Source: Nitrospira sp.
Lineage (GTDB): Bacteria; Nitrospirota; Nitrospiria; Nitrospirales; Nitrospiraceae
Length of the DNA: 64,000 bases
NCBI GenBank assembly: GCA_024998685.1
Contig: JACOEH010000013.1
Coordinates: 1 to 64,000, forward strand
Direction: 5' to 3'
Positions 53,725 to 62,246 of the stretch are shown here, piece by piece. The notes under the pieces were generated by a model, which saw nothing but the letters and a program-made list of their open reading frames with translations, did not search any database and was not told the DNA's origin. A program made the translations under genes and the position numbers. Positions within the stretch are counted from its first letter, which is position 1. Each line of letters opens with the position of its first letter.

Positions 53725-54516
53725 ATGCAGCATAGTGGATCGCAGATATCGTCAGTGAACACCGCCCCTACAGTGGGGCCGCAGAGAGACACGAAAGAGG
53801 TCATCGTCCTAGGCGCTGTCGTCCTCTTCCTCGGCGGATTGCTCGCCGCAGCGTGGTTCTACAGTCAATCAAGCGACGAGGGGAAGATAACAACAGCCAC
53901 CGTAGATAAAATCGAGAACACCACCGTTTCAGATCTGCTTAGGAAAACCACGGTCGTGAGCCAAGCACAAGCCTCGGCTATTCAGATCACGACTCCGGTT
54001 GTATCGATAGCGGACATTGTCCACACCGATATCTATTTCGAAGTCGGTCGGAAGGGCTTGACTGATGAAGGGAGGGCTCAACTCACCACGCAGGCCGACA
54101 TGCTGAAGCAGCATGAGGACTACGGCGTGCTGATCCAAGGCTATACCGACCAGCAAGGGTCGGCGAGCTACAACAAGCAATTAGGTTTGAAGCGGGCTGA
54201 GACGGTCAAGGTTGAGCTGATCAATGCCGGAATCGCCGAACACCGGATCAAAGCGGTGAGTTTGGGCGAAGAAAGCGTGCTGTGTGTCGATGCCAGCGAC
54301 ATCTGCCGCCACATGAACCGCCGGGTACATCTTGAAATCCGCAAGATCGGCCAGGAACACATGATGCTTCCTCCTGCCCCGCCCACAATTTTCGAGACCT
54401 CAGACTCATTCATCGATTCGCCGTCCACCATGGGGGATGGCGGCTCAACGACCGAGAATGTTCTCCCATCTCCGTCTGATCCAGATGCCACATTGGAATC
54501 GGTCAGCGGCAGTTAA
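53725..54516 (+). CDS. inner-membrane anchored OmpA-family protein
   Basis: This 263-residue protein starts after an aaggagg site. It has a single membrane helix (VIVLGAVVLFLGGLLAAAWFY, about 26-46) and no signal cleavage motif. An OmpA-like domain (about 105-205) has IYFEVGRKGLTDEGRAQL, VLIQGYTDQQGSASYNKQLGLKRAETVKVELINAG and NRRVHLEIRK; the segment ASDICRHMNRR replaces the common NRR motif region. The C-terminal 55 residues are acidic and Ser/Pro-rich. It likely links inner membrane to peptidoglycan. Confidence 0.85.
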   Translation: MQHSGSQISSVNTAPTVGPQRDTKEVIVLGAVVLFLGGLLAAAWFYSQSSDEGKITTATVDKIENTTVSDLLRKTTVVSQAQASAIQITTPVVSIADIVHTDIYFEVGRKGLTDEGRAQLTTQADMLKQHEDYGVLIQGYTDQQGSASYNKQLGLKRAETVKVELINAGIAEHRIKAVSLGEESVLCVDASDICRHMNRRVHLEIRKIGQEHMMLPPAPPTIFETSDSFIDSPSTMGDGGSTTENVLPSPSDPDATLESVSGS

Positions 54517-54525
54517 GGTTCGCAG

Positions 54526-54652
54526 GCCTCGGATGGAGAATCTCCATCCGAGGCTCGACTGCCATTCGTTCATGCGAGCCGGCCATTCGGCTCTGGCTGT
54601 GAAAAAATTGGTCCCGGGATCTTTTTCACCATTCGGCAGAGCCATTTTTTTT
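54526..54652 (+). terminator. two hairpins after the OmpA-like gene
   Basis: The first (54526-54554) is a 14-bp perfect inverted repeat (gcctcggatggaga and its complement) with almost no loop and no T-tract. The second (54589-54652) pairs ggctctg with cagagcc, with an inner gtgaaaaa/tttttcac stem, and ends in eight T. The second is the likely terminator. Confidence 0.7.
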
Positions 54653-55073
54653 CGTGTAAGCCCTTGACAGATACGAAACATCGCTCCTGACGCCGACAGC
54701 GCTCATCCACAGAACGGTGGTGAACCTGTGGATAGTGAGTCGAATAGTGGCCATAGTAGGGGTATGAGCAAGGGCAAATGGGTTATGTCAAGAACTCTTT
54801 CCTAGGAATATGCAAAAAAGTAATGAACGTATATAGGAACCACTATTACTTGTGGGTCTGACGATATGGGGCGGATGCCTAAAAAATAGGCGATCCGATG
54901 AATAACCACACTATTCGCACCGTCTTTACCGAATAAAGCGACTTGTTCACATGGTTATCCACAGAAGATGGGGATGTGAATGCTCATGCCAATCTCTACG
55001 TATAATAAAATTGTATCGATTAACGTTCGGCATTATTCGGCTACTTAACTAAATCGATTGAGCAGCGGGCTCT
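54653..55073. other. AT-rich intergenic with DnaA-box-like sites
   Basis: About 420 bases with no gene. It contains a perfect DnaA box ttatccaca (54955-54963), ctatccaca on the minus strand (54727-54735) and tcatccaca (54703-54711), plus AT-rich stretches near 54995-55045. No RNA or coding frame is supported. Confidence 0.5.
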
Positions 55074-55467
55074 TCAGTTGTGACTGGCAGGCTTCGTGGA
55101 TTTCCACTTCCAGGGTGGGACGGGATTAGATTCAGCCCACATGCCCTTCCTCGCAGCTCTGGCCAGTTCTTCCATATCTTTCAGAGACTGATCGCCGGAC
55201 TCTCCTGGCTGCACCCAAGCAAGCCCCTCTTTGACCAACTCATGGGCGATCTGTCGCCCATCCGGCAGCAGAATGTCGGCCATACGGTTGCTTCAGTTCG
55301 GGACAATCCACATTGCGAAGATAGACCATGTCCTTTCGGCCTTGATGATGAATTGTCAGGCGATCTCCCTCGTGAACCCTGAGGACTCGCGCAACGAAGT
55401 CCGCCCATGCGACCGTCGAACCGACCGACATGAGAATGAGACAGAGGATGGCAGAAGACTTTCTCAT
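55074..55467 (-). pseudogene. thermonuclease (SNase-like), internal deletion
   Basis: The 5' part (ATG 55467) has a signal peptide (AILCLILMSVGSTVAWA) and the SNase N-terminal strands FVARVLRVHEGDRLTIHHQG and NVDCPELKQPYG. The 3' part, in another frame, resumes ADILLPDGRQIAHELVKEGLAWVQPGESGDQSLKDMEELARAARKGMWAESNPVPPWKWK. The segment between them, normally about 30 residues with catalytic Arg and Glu, is absent, and the frame is shifted. The protein cannot fold as a nuclease. Confidence 0.78.
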
Positions 55468-55830
55468 GATTCCGTATGCTACCCGCCTCACATCACCCCG
55501 CCAATGAATTCTCGATTTTGCACGAGAAAAATAAATGGAAGTCCGGAAGAGTGCTCCGCCCGACGTCCCCTTGACCTCATTATCCGTGAAGCGTAGAGTG
55601 AAATCTCGATACCGCCTCATCCTTTAGGAGGTGGTGACCATGTTCCTCGCAGGCATACCACACCGACCGACCGGACATGGGAAGTGCGGACCCCGCCCTT
55701 CTTTATCTCTTATCAATTATCCCGCTGAGTTGTCTTGCGAAGATGTCATCGGGCTCGTGAGCCCGACAAACCTTTTTCGAGGTGACACGTCGCCACACGT
55801 GCGATTGCCCGATGTGGCAAGGAGGTAGAT
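55468..55830. other. intergenic, possible short frame
   Basis: About 360 bases. A plus-strand frame from ATG 55640 to 55828 (62 codons) follows a taggaggtggtgacc site, but its product (MFLAGIPHRPTGHGKCGPRP at the start) resembles nothing and its end forms the ribosome-binding site of the next gene. Treated as doubtful. Confidence 0.3.
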
Positions 55831-56793
55831 ATGTCGTACCGCTATAACACCACCGATATCATCGTCGGCGTAGGCATGTGTGCCATTCTTTTTGGAGGCC
55901 TCTTGTTGTTCCTCGCCGCCAACGGGACCTATCAGGCAGTCCCACCACAAGCGATAGCGTCGGAACAACAGGTAGGCATTGATAATGGCATGCGCCTACT
56001 TCAGCCAGCCCTCGGTCAGGCTATCGTCGAACAGGCGCTCCTCGAACGCCGTGCCAATCAAGCCGTCGCTCAATCGGTCTCTGAATGGAATCGCACGACG
56101 CTCGCATACCTCGAATTGGCATCCGGCTCGAGCAGCGCGTTGGGATCCGAGATGCGCCAGGCTCAAGCTGTGCCGATCAATCACATGGCGCGCGTGCAAG
56201 GTGTCATGGGACGAGCGATCGCCAACTTCACGACTCGCGGCGTTCGTCATGGTCTCTTGTCGGCCGATCAGTATGACGCGATTTACAATATGAAGATGAT
56301 CGGCGCGATCCAAGCCCAAGGACAACGCCTGCATGACCAATTCGCCTCGACCTGGCAAGCCATGCTCGGACGCCGCATCGTCGAGGCTGCCCGACACGAC
56401 TGGTTTCAGGCAGGCGCAATTCAGGAGCGGCTCGGCTCCGCTCTGGTCCGGGTGGTTCAGGCACAAATGAGCGCCGAAGAAGGACAGGCTGTGCAACAAG
56501 AGCAACTGGCAAGCTTGATATTTGCCGCCGTTCGCAACGAGGGCATACCCGATCGCCCGACGCAGACGACTGTTGCGGCAACTCCAACGGTGCCTTCAGC
56601 AAATATCGCCGTGGCTTCTACTGAATCAGCGTCATGGCCGGAGATCCCAATGACCTATTTGATCGCAGCCGGCCTTCTGTTGGCCACCGTCTTTTTGGGA
56701 GGCCTTTCTATGGCGGCGCAGAGCAGAGAAGCGAAAGCTCTCGCTCAGCTGAGACGGGAGGCCGACCGCTGGGCCTTTCGCATGGCAGCCTAA
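55831..56793 (+). CDS. membrane protein of unknown function
   Basis: This 320-residue protein starts after a strong aaggagg site. It has membrane helices at both ends: TTDIIVGVGMCAILFGGLLLFLAANGTY (residues 7-34) and MTYLIAAGLLLATVFLGGLSMAAQS (about 272-296). The large middle is helical and Gln/Ala-rich (LGQAIVEQALLERRANQAVAQSVSEW, AQMSAEEGQAVQQEQLASLIFAAV). No family is recognised. The next gene is a response regulator 76 bases downstream. Confidence 0.6.
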   Translation: MSYRYNTTDIIVGVGMCAILFGGLLLFLAANGTYQAVPPQAIASEQQVGIDNGMRLLQPALGQAIVEQALLERRANQAVAQSVSEWNRTTLAYLELASGSSSALGSEMRQAQAVPINHMARVQGVMGRAIANFTTRGVRHGLLSADQYDAIYNMKMIGAIQAQGQRLHDQFASTWQAMLGRRIVEAARHDWFQAGAIQERLGSALVRVVQAQMSAEEGQAVQQEQLASLIFAAVRNEGIPDRPTQTTVAATPTVPSANIAVASTESASWPEIPMTYLIAAGLLLATVFLGGLSMAAQSREAKALAQLRREADRWAFRMAA

Positions 56794-56868
56794 TACGAAC
56801 GTGAACGGTTAACCGGTGCTCGACAGAATGAGGAAACATGTCGTCGGGCACCGGTGAGTCGGACTCAT

Positions 56869-57588
56869 ATGAAGAGAGAAACCCCTACGTCCGATCGCAG
56901 GCGGAGAAATACGGCCCATCACATCGATCCTGAAACAAGATCCCGATCCATTAGGCTGCTCATGGTCGAAGCCCAACGCCTGTTCAGGCAAAGTCTGCGG
57001 GTGCTCTTGGAACGGGAACGAGATATCGCAGCCGTGGTGGAGGCAACTGACGGCCGCGAGGCGTATCGCTTAGCGATGGAACACAAGCCCAATATCGTCC
57101 TCCTGGACGTCGATATGCCGGATCTCGATGTGGAATCGGCAACCTCACTGATTCACCGGCATCTACCCACGACGCGCGTGTTGCTGTTGGCCCGGTACGA
57201 TGAGGACAGTAGGATTGTCGCAGCCATGCAGGCTGGAGCCTTCGGCTACATCCTGAAGGACACCGATTGTACGGACTTCTTGCGCATCCTCAGAGCCACA
57301 GTGAGGGGAGAACACATCTTGTCGCCGGTCACACCCGAACATTTCGTTCACACGGTTCCTGGTGCGGTACGACACACTCATGAGAACAACAACATTCAGT
57401 TTTCCAATCTGACCGACCGTGAACGAGAGATATTGACTTGCGCGGCCGCCGGTCGGAGCAACAAGGAAATTGCAGACCAGTTGTGCGTTTCCATCGATAC
57501 CGTGAAGACCCATCTGCATCATATCTATCAAAAACTTTTCGTCAATGGGCGTGTCGAAGCCATTCTCACCTATCTCAAGGCTCAGTGA
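56869..57588 (+). CDS. NarL/LuxR-type response regulator with atypical receiver
   Basis: This is about 239 residues from ATG 56869. The receiver has RLLMVEAQRLFRQSLRVLLERE, IVLLDVDMPDLD (phosphoacceptor Asp) and AGAFGYILKDTD (Lys). The usual acidic pair is replaced by Glu-Ala and the conserved Thr/Ser position reads ARYD. The C-terminal LuxR helix-turn-helix is complete: LTDREREILTCAAAGRSNKEIADQLCVSIDTVKTHLHHIYQKL. It is probably a DNA-binding regulator with altered or no phosphorylation switching. No histidine kinase lies beside it. Confidence 0.85.
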   Translation: MKRETPTSDRRRRNTAHHIDPETRSRSIRLLMVEAQRLFRQSLRVLLERERDIAAVVEATDGREAYRLAMEHKPNIVLLDVDMPDLDVESATSLIHRHLPTTRVLLLARYDEDSRIVAAMQAGAFGYILKDTDCTDFLRILRATVRGEHILSPVTPEHFVHTVPGAVRHTHENNNIQFSNLTDREREILTCAAAGRSNKEIADQLCVSIDTVKTHLHHIYQKLFVNGRVEAILTYLKAQ

Positions 57589-57768
57589 TCTCTTTTTAGT
57601 CGGTACTCACTCAATCGGTGTAGGCCGTAATTCAATCTTCCAGGCGATGGCGAAAGAAGAGCTCATCCCTTAATATTTTGTTGAATACAGAGAGGATGGT
57701 CCAGACACCTTAAAAAAGAGGACGCTATACGGGAAACAGGACGGTTTCAAACAAGGAGGTGACTGGTT

Positions 57769-57888
57769 ATGCATGATGTACACTTAAAGGACGACTTAAC
57801 ACATGAGCCAGCATGGGTGTATTTGTATGCCGCGATTTTTATCGGGATCGTTGCCTTTGCACTCCTATCCGGCGGTTTCATGGGATGA
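57769..57888 (+). CDS. 39-residue single-span membrane protein
   Basis: ATG 57769 lies nine bases after a perfect aaggaggtg site. The frame encodes 39 residues: an acidic, charged N-terminus (MHDVHLKDDLTHEPAW) and one membrane helix (VYLYAAIFIGIVAFALLSGGF), ending at TGA 57888. Short single-span proteins of this kind include cytochrome-oxidase accessory subunits, but no oxidase gene is here. Function unknown. Confidence 0.65.
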   Translation: MHDVHLKDDLTHEPAWVYLYAAIFIGIVAFALLSGGFMG

Positions 57889-57949
57889 GGGGTTCATAGC
57901 CGGTTGCCGTAGTTGGAATGAGATGAGTGTTGCCGCCGCGACAGGAAGA

Positions 57950-57990
57950 CTACCGGAGCCGTCTCGAACGGCTTCCGGTAGCCTCTTTCT
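57950..57990 (+). terminator. probable intrinsic terminator
   Basis: A 13-bp stem ctaccggagccgt (57950-57962) pairs with a nearly exact complement ending at 57981 (one bulged T), loop ctcga, followed by a T-rich tract. It closes the small membrane-protein gene. Confidence 0.7.
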
Positions 57991-58294
57991 ATTCATGAGA
58001 CTGCTCGGATAAAATAGCTATCCTTCGTTAGCAATTCACCCTTCCATATGGTACAGTGACTTCACATGGAGCTCTGATCCTCGCGCTCTTCCCTCCCGTT
58101 CCGTTCCTGCGCGATTGAGGTTGATCAATACCTTGCGGTGAATTTGTCCGGCAAAAACCCCTTTTGCCCGCTGATCGATGGAATCAATTGAGCTGATACC
58201 TATGCCCGATGGTTTTCAGCAGCCTAATCTCAGGTCCAGCAGGCCGCAGAAGGAGAAAAATAGCGATGTGTGGTCACGTAGGGAGTGAATATTC
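57991..58294. other. intergenic, nothing recognised
   Basis: About 300 bases before a small gene. No coding frame or RNA structure is supported. Confidence 0.5.
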
Positions 58295-58660
58295 ATGAAT
58301 GCCGCAAAGAGTAATCGACCGACACCTGCGAGCCATTGGGTCCGCATCCCAGACGGCACGAGAGTGCGTCATCGATCTGAAGCCTATGAGGGGGTGATTG
58401 ACGGGTTGACCGAGATCGTATCTGGTTCGGATCGCAACCCGGATGGAAAAACACAATATCGTGTAAACGTGGGCGACAGTACGCGGTTGCTCGTCTCGGA
58501 GGATCACCTCAATATTCTCCTCGACAATAAAAACTTGGTTCTGCTCGCTCGCGAATCCGAACTGTATCGTCGGAACGTCACCGACCGACTACGGGCGGTA
58601 TTTGCGGAAGATCGATTCGTGATGATCGGTAACAAGGGGCCGACATCGCCTGGCAGGTAG
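58295..58660 (+). CDS. small hypothetical protein
   Basis: This 121-residue protein has a beta-rich segment near its start (HWVRIPDGTRVRHRSEAYEGVIDGLTEIVSG, YRVNVGDSTRLLVSEDHLNILLD), reminiscent of SH3-like or KOW-type folds in small RNA- or DNA-binding proteins. The C-terminal third is helical (NVTDRLRAVFAEDRFV). The family is not recognised. A gggag site precedes the ATG. Confidence 0.6.
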   Translation: MNAAKSNRPTPASHWVRIPDGTRVRHRSEAYEGVIDGLTEIVSGSDRNPDGKTQYRVNVGDSTRLLVSEDHLNILLDNKNLVLLARESELYRRNVTDRLRAVFAEDRFVMIGNKGPTSPGR

Positions 58661-58723
58661 AGATCGTTTGAAGGCAGATTCTGCCGCGCATGGATGCATG
58701 AAAACCTTTGAATGGGAGAAGCG

Positions 58724-58993
58724 ATGAATACATCATGGGGGACCAAAGCCTCGCACCGAAGAAAGCGGGCCATTCGTAGAACGAAGGTCCGCTGGGACCT
58801 GCTTGGACTACAAGACCCGGAACGGACGATGTCGACAATGTCGATAGATGATATTCGCCGCCAGATCATCTCAGCGGCAAGCCAGGGCCTGAGCCCTGAT
58901 ACGCTTTCCCGTTCCGATGAAAAGGCCGGACGCCCCAAACCGCACCCCAAGGCGTCCGTGGCGACCCGCAAGCGTGGTGCCGCTTCACAGTAA
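58724..58993 (+). CDS. small basic hypothetical protein
   Basis: This 89-residue protein from ATG 58724 (site ggagaag) is highly basic: SHRRKRAIRRTKVRWDLLGLQDPE, then SIDDIRRQIISAASQGLSPDTL and a tail SRSDEKAGRPKPHPKASVATRKRGAA. The pattern suggests nucleic-acid binding. No family is recognised. It is followed by a second basic small gene. Confidence 0.6.
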   Translation: MNTSWGTKASHRRKRAIRRTKVRWDLLGLQDPERTMSTMSIDDIRRQIISAASQGLSPDTLSRSDEKAGRPKPHPKASVATRKRGAASQ

Positions 58994-59030
58994 GGCGTTA
59001 CCTACACACCGCACCTGAAAGGAGGGCATC

Positions 59031-59216
59031 ATCGCAGGAACAGGCAAGACCACAAGCGCTAAACGGGACCGTGAGAAAGCGCGTCAGCAGAAACAACGCG
59101 ATAAGGAAGCGCGCCGGGAACAACGGAAGGCCGCCAAGCTCAACCGGCCGGCACAAGAAGGGGAAGACCCTGATCTCGCCGGCTTGCATTGGGGTCCGCA
59201 ACCTCCGCTTTATTGA
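59031..59216 (+). CDS. 61-residue basic protein with apparent ATC start
   Basis: A frame from 59031 to TGA 59216 has no ATG, GTG or TTG in a usable position; an upstream TGA at 59016 bounds it. An excellent Shine-Dalgarno (aaaggagg) lies five bases before ATC 59031. The product reads GTGKTTSAKRDREKARQQ at its start, then RDKEARREQRKAAKLNRP and a conserved-looking end DLAGLHWGPQPPLY. Either AUC initiation is used or the start codon has mutated. Confidence 0.5.
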   Translation: MAGTGKTTSAKRDREKARQQKQRDKEARREQRKAAKLNRPAQEGEDPDLAGLHWGPQPPLY

Positions 59217-59264
59217 TCAGAGTCACCGGCCGTATCTATGAACCGGTGATTCACCTTCTCCGCT

Positions 59265-60992
59265 CTATACTGCCGCCGTCTCCTTAAACTGGTGATCACG
59301 GTAGGCTGCCAGTGTGGAAGCAAGGGAACGTTTCAACTCCAGGCGCTTGGGTTTGCCGGTCGAAGTGTAGGGCACTGCATCTCCAAATCGAATAATCTTT
59401 GGACATTTGAAGAACGGAAGCCGTTGACGGCAATGCGCCAGTAATTCAGCTTCAGTGGGCGGAGAGATGTCGTTCCTCGGCACCACGTAAGCGGCAATCT
59501 CTTCGCCATAGTAGCGATGCTGAAACGGAACAGCCATTGCAAATCGGACGAGAGGGTGGTTCCTCAACACCTCGTCGATTTCCAATGGAGCAATGTTGAC
59601 ACCGCCTCGGATAATCAATTCTTTGAGGCGACCCGAAATGAAGAAAAACGGCTCCCCCGCCTTATCTCTTACGTAAAAGCCCTCGTCTCCGGAACGGAAC
59701 CAACCCCATTGAAACGCCGCATCATTGGCATCGTCCCGCTTGAAGTAGCCGGCACATACCGTCCCCCCGCGGATGCATATTTCTCCCTTTTCCATTTCCG
59801 GCAGCAATTGCCCGTTTCCTCCCACGATCGCCATTTCGTTATGTCGTAGCGGAACTCCGATAGAAGGAAACTCATAATCCCTGATCCAGTGGCGATGCGC
59901 GTCGTGCGGGAGTCCATTGGGCAGAAAACAGGAATAACAGGTCGTTTCGGACAAGCCGTACCCATGGCGAATCGGAAATCCGAATCGATCTTCGAACCGC
60001 GTGGCGGTATCTCTGAGCAAGGGGCCCGCACCACAGATGAGTCCGACGAAACCATCCAGCTTGTATGCAGCGAGATCTTCGTCCGCATCGAGGAGAAATT
60101 CCAGGAGTGTCGGCACGACGCTCACGCACGTCACTCGCTCTTCATGTAATCTCCGCCAGAACGTCGCGCTCTTGAACTTGCGATTCAGGACGATGCGGCC
60201 TTTACAATAAAACGGCGTGATCAGCGTGACGACGATGCCGTTCACGTGATGAATCGGGAGCACGCCCATCAGGCGGGTGTCCGCGCCAAACCGATGCCGC
60301 TCGGCGATCGCATCGGCATCGAGAAGCAAATTCCCCACGGTGAGAACCACACCTTTGGGTGGACCGGTGGTTCCGGATGTATAGACGATGAGCGCTTCGT
60401 CGTCCAAACTGGGCGTATAATGAGGTATACCCAAGGAAGAGAGGGACGCCGCCCTATCAGCTTTCATCCTGTGCTTCGGGCCCTCTACAAAGCCTTCATC
60501 ATTCACCGCGATCATATGGCGTAAGGCCGGAAGCTCTCGTTGAAGGTCTTTCACTTCATCAAGAGAGGTGTGCCAGCAACAGACGGCCGACGCCTCGGAA
60601 TGTTCCAAGATGTAGCGCTTCTTATCGGCGGGCTCTTCAATGTTGATTGGAACAATCGTGACACCCAAGATCCACGCCGCAAAGTACAGCACCACGGTGA
60701 CGTCATGGTTAAAGAGGATCGTTGCCAGCCGATCTCCCCTCCGTACTCCCGCATGGTCATGGAGAAACGTGGCGACCAATTGGACCACCGCTCCGAATTC
60801 CGTATAGCTGTAGGTAGAGCGGACAGTCTTGTCATCGTCGCAATACGTCAAGAATGTCCGATCGATCAAGGCGCGATCATGGATGCGGACTTCGAAGAAG
60901 TCAGCGAACGAGTTCCATGGAAGCGTGAGGTATGGCTCGTCGACCTTCCGCGCCCGCATGATGTGCTCAGGTAGGTCGATGAGTGGAGACAT
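59265..60992 (-). CDS. AMP-forming acyl-CoA ligase of the prp cluster
   Basis: This 575-residue ANL-superfamily enzyme starts after a gaggagcg site. It has the ATP loop VYTSGTTGPPKGV, HHVNGIVVTLITPF, GYGLSETT, FRSGDEG, GRLKELIIRGGVNI and the catalytic Lys of TSTGKPKR near the end. It makes acyl-AMP and then acyl-CoA. Its place next to methylcitrate genes suggests propionate or another short-chain acid (PrpE-like), but the sequence is not a canonical propionyl-CoA synthetase. Its 5' end lies in an imperfect tandem duplication. Confidence 0.82.
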   Translation of the reverse strand: MSPLIDLPEHIMRARKVDEPYLTLPWNSFADFFEVRIHDRALIDRTFLTYCDDDKTVRSTYSYTEFGAVVQLVATFLHDHAGVRRGDRLATILFNHDVTVVLYFAAWILGVTIVPINIEEPADKKRYILEHSEASAVCCWHTSLDEVKDLQRELPALRHMIAVNDEGFVEGPKHRMKADRAASLSSLGIPHYTPSLDDEALIVYTSGTTGPPKGVVLTVGNLLLDADAIAERHRFGADTRLMGVLPIHHVNGIVVTLITPFYCKGRIVLNRKFKSATFWRRLHEERVTCVSVVPTLLEFLLDADEDLAAYKLDGFVGLICGAGPLLRDTATRFEDRFGFPIRHGYGLSETTCYSCFLPNGLPHDAHRHWIRDYEFPSIGVPLRHNEMAIVGGNGQLLPEMEKGEICIRGGTVCAGYFKRDDANDAAFQWGWFRSGDEGFYVRDKAGEPFFFISGRLKELIIRGGVNIAPLEIDEVLRNHPLVRFAMAVPFQHRYYGEEIAAYVVPRNDISPPTEAELLAHCRQRLPFFKCPKIIRFGDAVPYTSTGKPKRLELKRSLASTLAAYRDHQFKETAAV

Positions 60993-61135
60993 ATTCGCTC
61001 CTCGGCCCCGTATTGCTCAAGCGAGGCCTCATCAACCGTTCCTGCACGATGTGCTCAGGAACGGTGATCAAGAGGGACATAGTCCCTCCTCGACGGTCCC
61101 GTGTAGAGGGCGCGTGGCCTCATCAACCGATTGTG
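60957..61135 (-). repeat. imperfect tandem duplication at gene junction
   Basis: Two copies of about 88 to 91 bases run from the citrate-synthase end into the ligase start. Shared landmarks are cggttgatgagg (minus strand; 61118-61129 and 61027-61038) and cctgagcac (61051-61059 and 60963-60971). Both copies contain an in-register ATG after a purine-rich site. Confidence 0.75.
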
Positions 61136-62233
61136 GTCCTGCTGTTCGATGACATGGGCGCACCATCCCGTGATGCGGGAGCAGACGAACAACGGCGTGT
61201 ACAGCTCACGAGGGATCCCCATCAGGAGATAGGCCACCGCCGTGTAGAAATCCAAGTTGGGGTGGAGACCCTTTTCTTGTTCCATGACGCGATTGACGGT
61301 CGTCGCAATCTCGTACCATCGATGATCGCCGCAGATCCGGCTCAACGATTCGGCGTGTCGTTGAATGATGATGGATCGAGCATCGCCTTTCTTGAGCACG
61401 CGATGACCGAAACCCATGATCCGGTGTTTCTTCACGAGAGCCTCTCGCACCCATGTTTCCGCCCGTTCGCGACTGCCGATATCGAGAAACATTTCAGCCA
61501 CAGCTTCATTGGCCCCGCCATGAAGCGGCCCCTTGAGCGCCCCGATCGCCGAAGTAATGGCCGAGTACAGATCCGTCATGGTCGAGGCGGTAACGCGCGC
61601 AGCAAACGTGGAGGCGTTAAATTCGTGTTCGGCATACAGCGTGAGAGAGACATCGAGAACACGAGCCATGGCTTTCGCCTGATCATCCTCTCGTCGGTCG
61701 GTGAGGAGGTACAAGAGATTCTCAGCGAAGGTTAGATCATCGTGCGGCCGGCGGCGGGGTTTTCCGGTTACGAGTCGGTAGGAGGCCGCGATCATCAGCG
61801 GGATTTGTGCCAGCAGCCCGATCGATCTGTACACGTTGGCCTCATGCGAGTTGTCGGCCGTATCCGAATCAACCACGCCCAACAGCGAAACACCCGATCG
61901 GACAATGTCCATCGGGTGTGCGTCGGAAGGCACCGCGCCAAGGAACACTTCGAGGAGGCGAGGAAGGACGGCCCGATCGATGAGTTGTGCCGAGAAGTTT
62001 GCCAGCTCTTGCCGATTCGGCAGATGAGCAAATAAAAGCAGATAGGCCACTTCCTCAAACGCGCTGTGCTCCGCCAACTCGCGGATCGGGTAGCCTCGAT
62101 AGAGGAGACCGGCTTCTCCTTCATCGACGAGGCAAAGCGCCGATTCTCCGGCGATCACTCCTTCGAGACCAGGGCTATAAGCAGAACGGTCTTTCATCTC
62201 TGTCGCGGGAGACTCGTTCATGACGGTGCTCAT
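61055..62233 (-). CDS. prpC: 2-methylcitrate/citrate synthase
   Basis: This 392-residue type I citrate synthase has a ggagga site before ATG 62233. Catalytic features are GPLHGGANEAV (His), GFGHRVLKKGDARS (His) and NLDFYTAVAYLLMGIP (Asp); SAFEEVAYLLLFAHLPN is the usual N-terminal contact. In the context of prpB and prpD it is most likely the methylcitrate synthase that joins propionyl-CoA and oxaloacetate. It lies 13 bases downstream of prpB. Its 3' end is part of the tandem duplication. Confidence 0.85.
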   Translation of the reverse strand: MSTVMNESPATEMKDRSAYSPGLEGVIAGESALCLVDEGEAGLLYRGYPIRELAEHSAFEEVAYLLLFAHLPNRQELANFSAQLIDRAVLPRLLEVFLGAVPSDAHPMDIVRSGVSLLGVVDSDTADNSHEANVYRSIGLLAQIPLMIAASYRLVTGKPRRRPHDDLTFAENLLYLLTDRREDDQAKAMARVLDVSLTLYAEHEFNASTFAARVTASTMTDLYSAITSAIGALKGPLHGGANEAVAEMFLDIGSRERAETWVREALVKKHRIMGFGHRVLKKGDARSIIIQRHAESLSRICGDHRWYEIATTVNRVMEQEKGLHPNLDFYTAVAYLLMGIPRELYTPLFVCSRITGWCAHVIEQQDHNRLMRPRALYTGPSRRDYVPLDHRS

Positions 62234-62246
62234 AGGTCCTCCCTTC

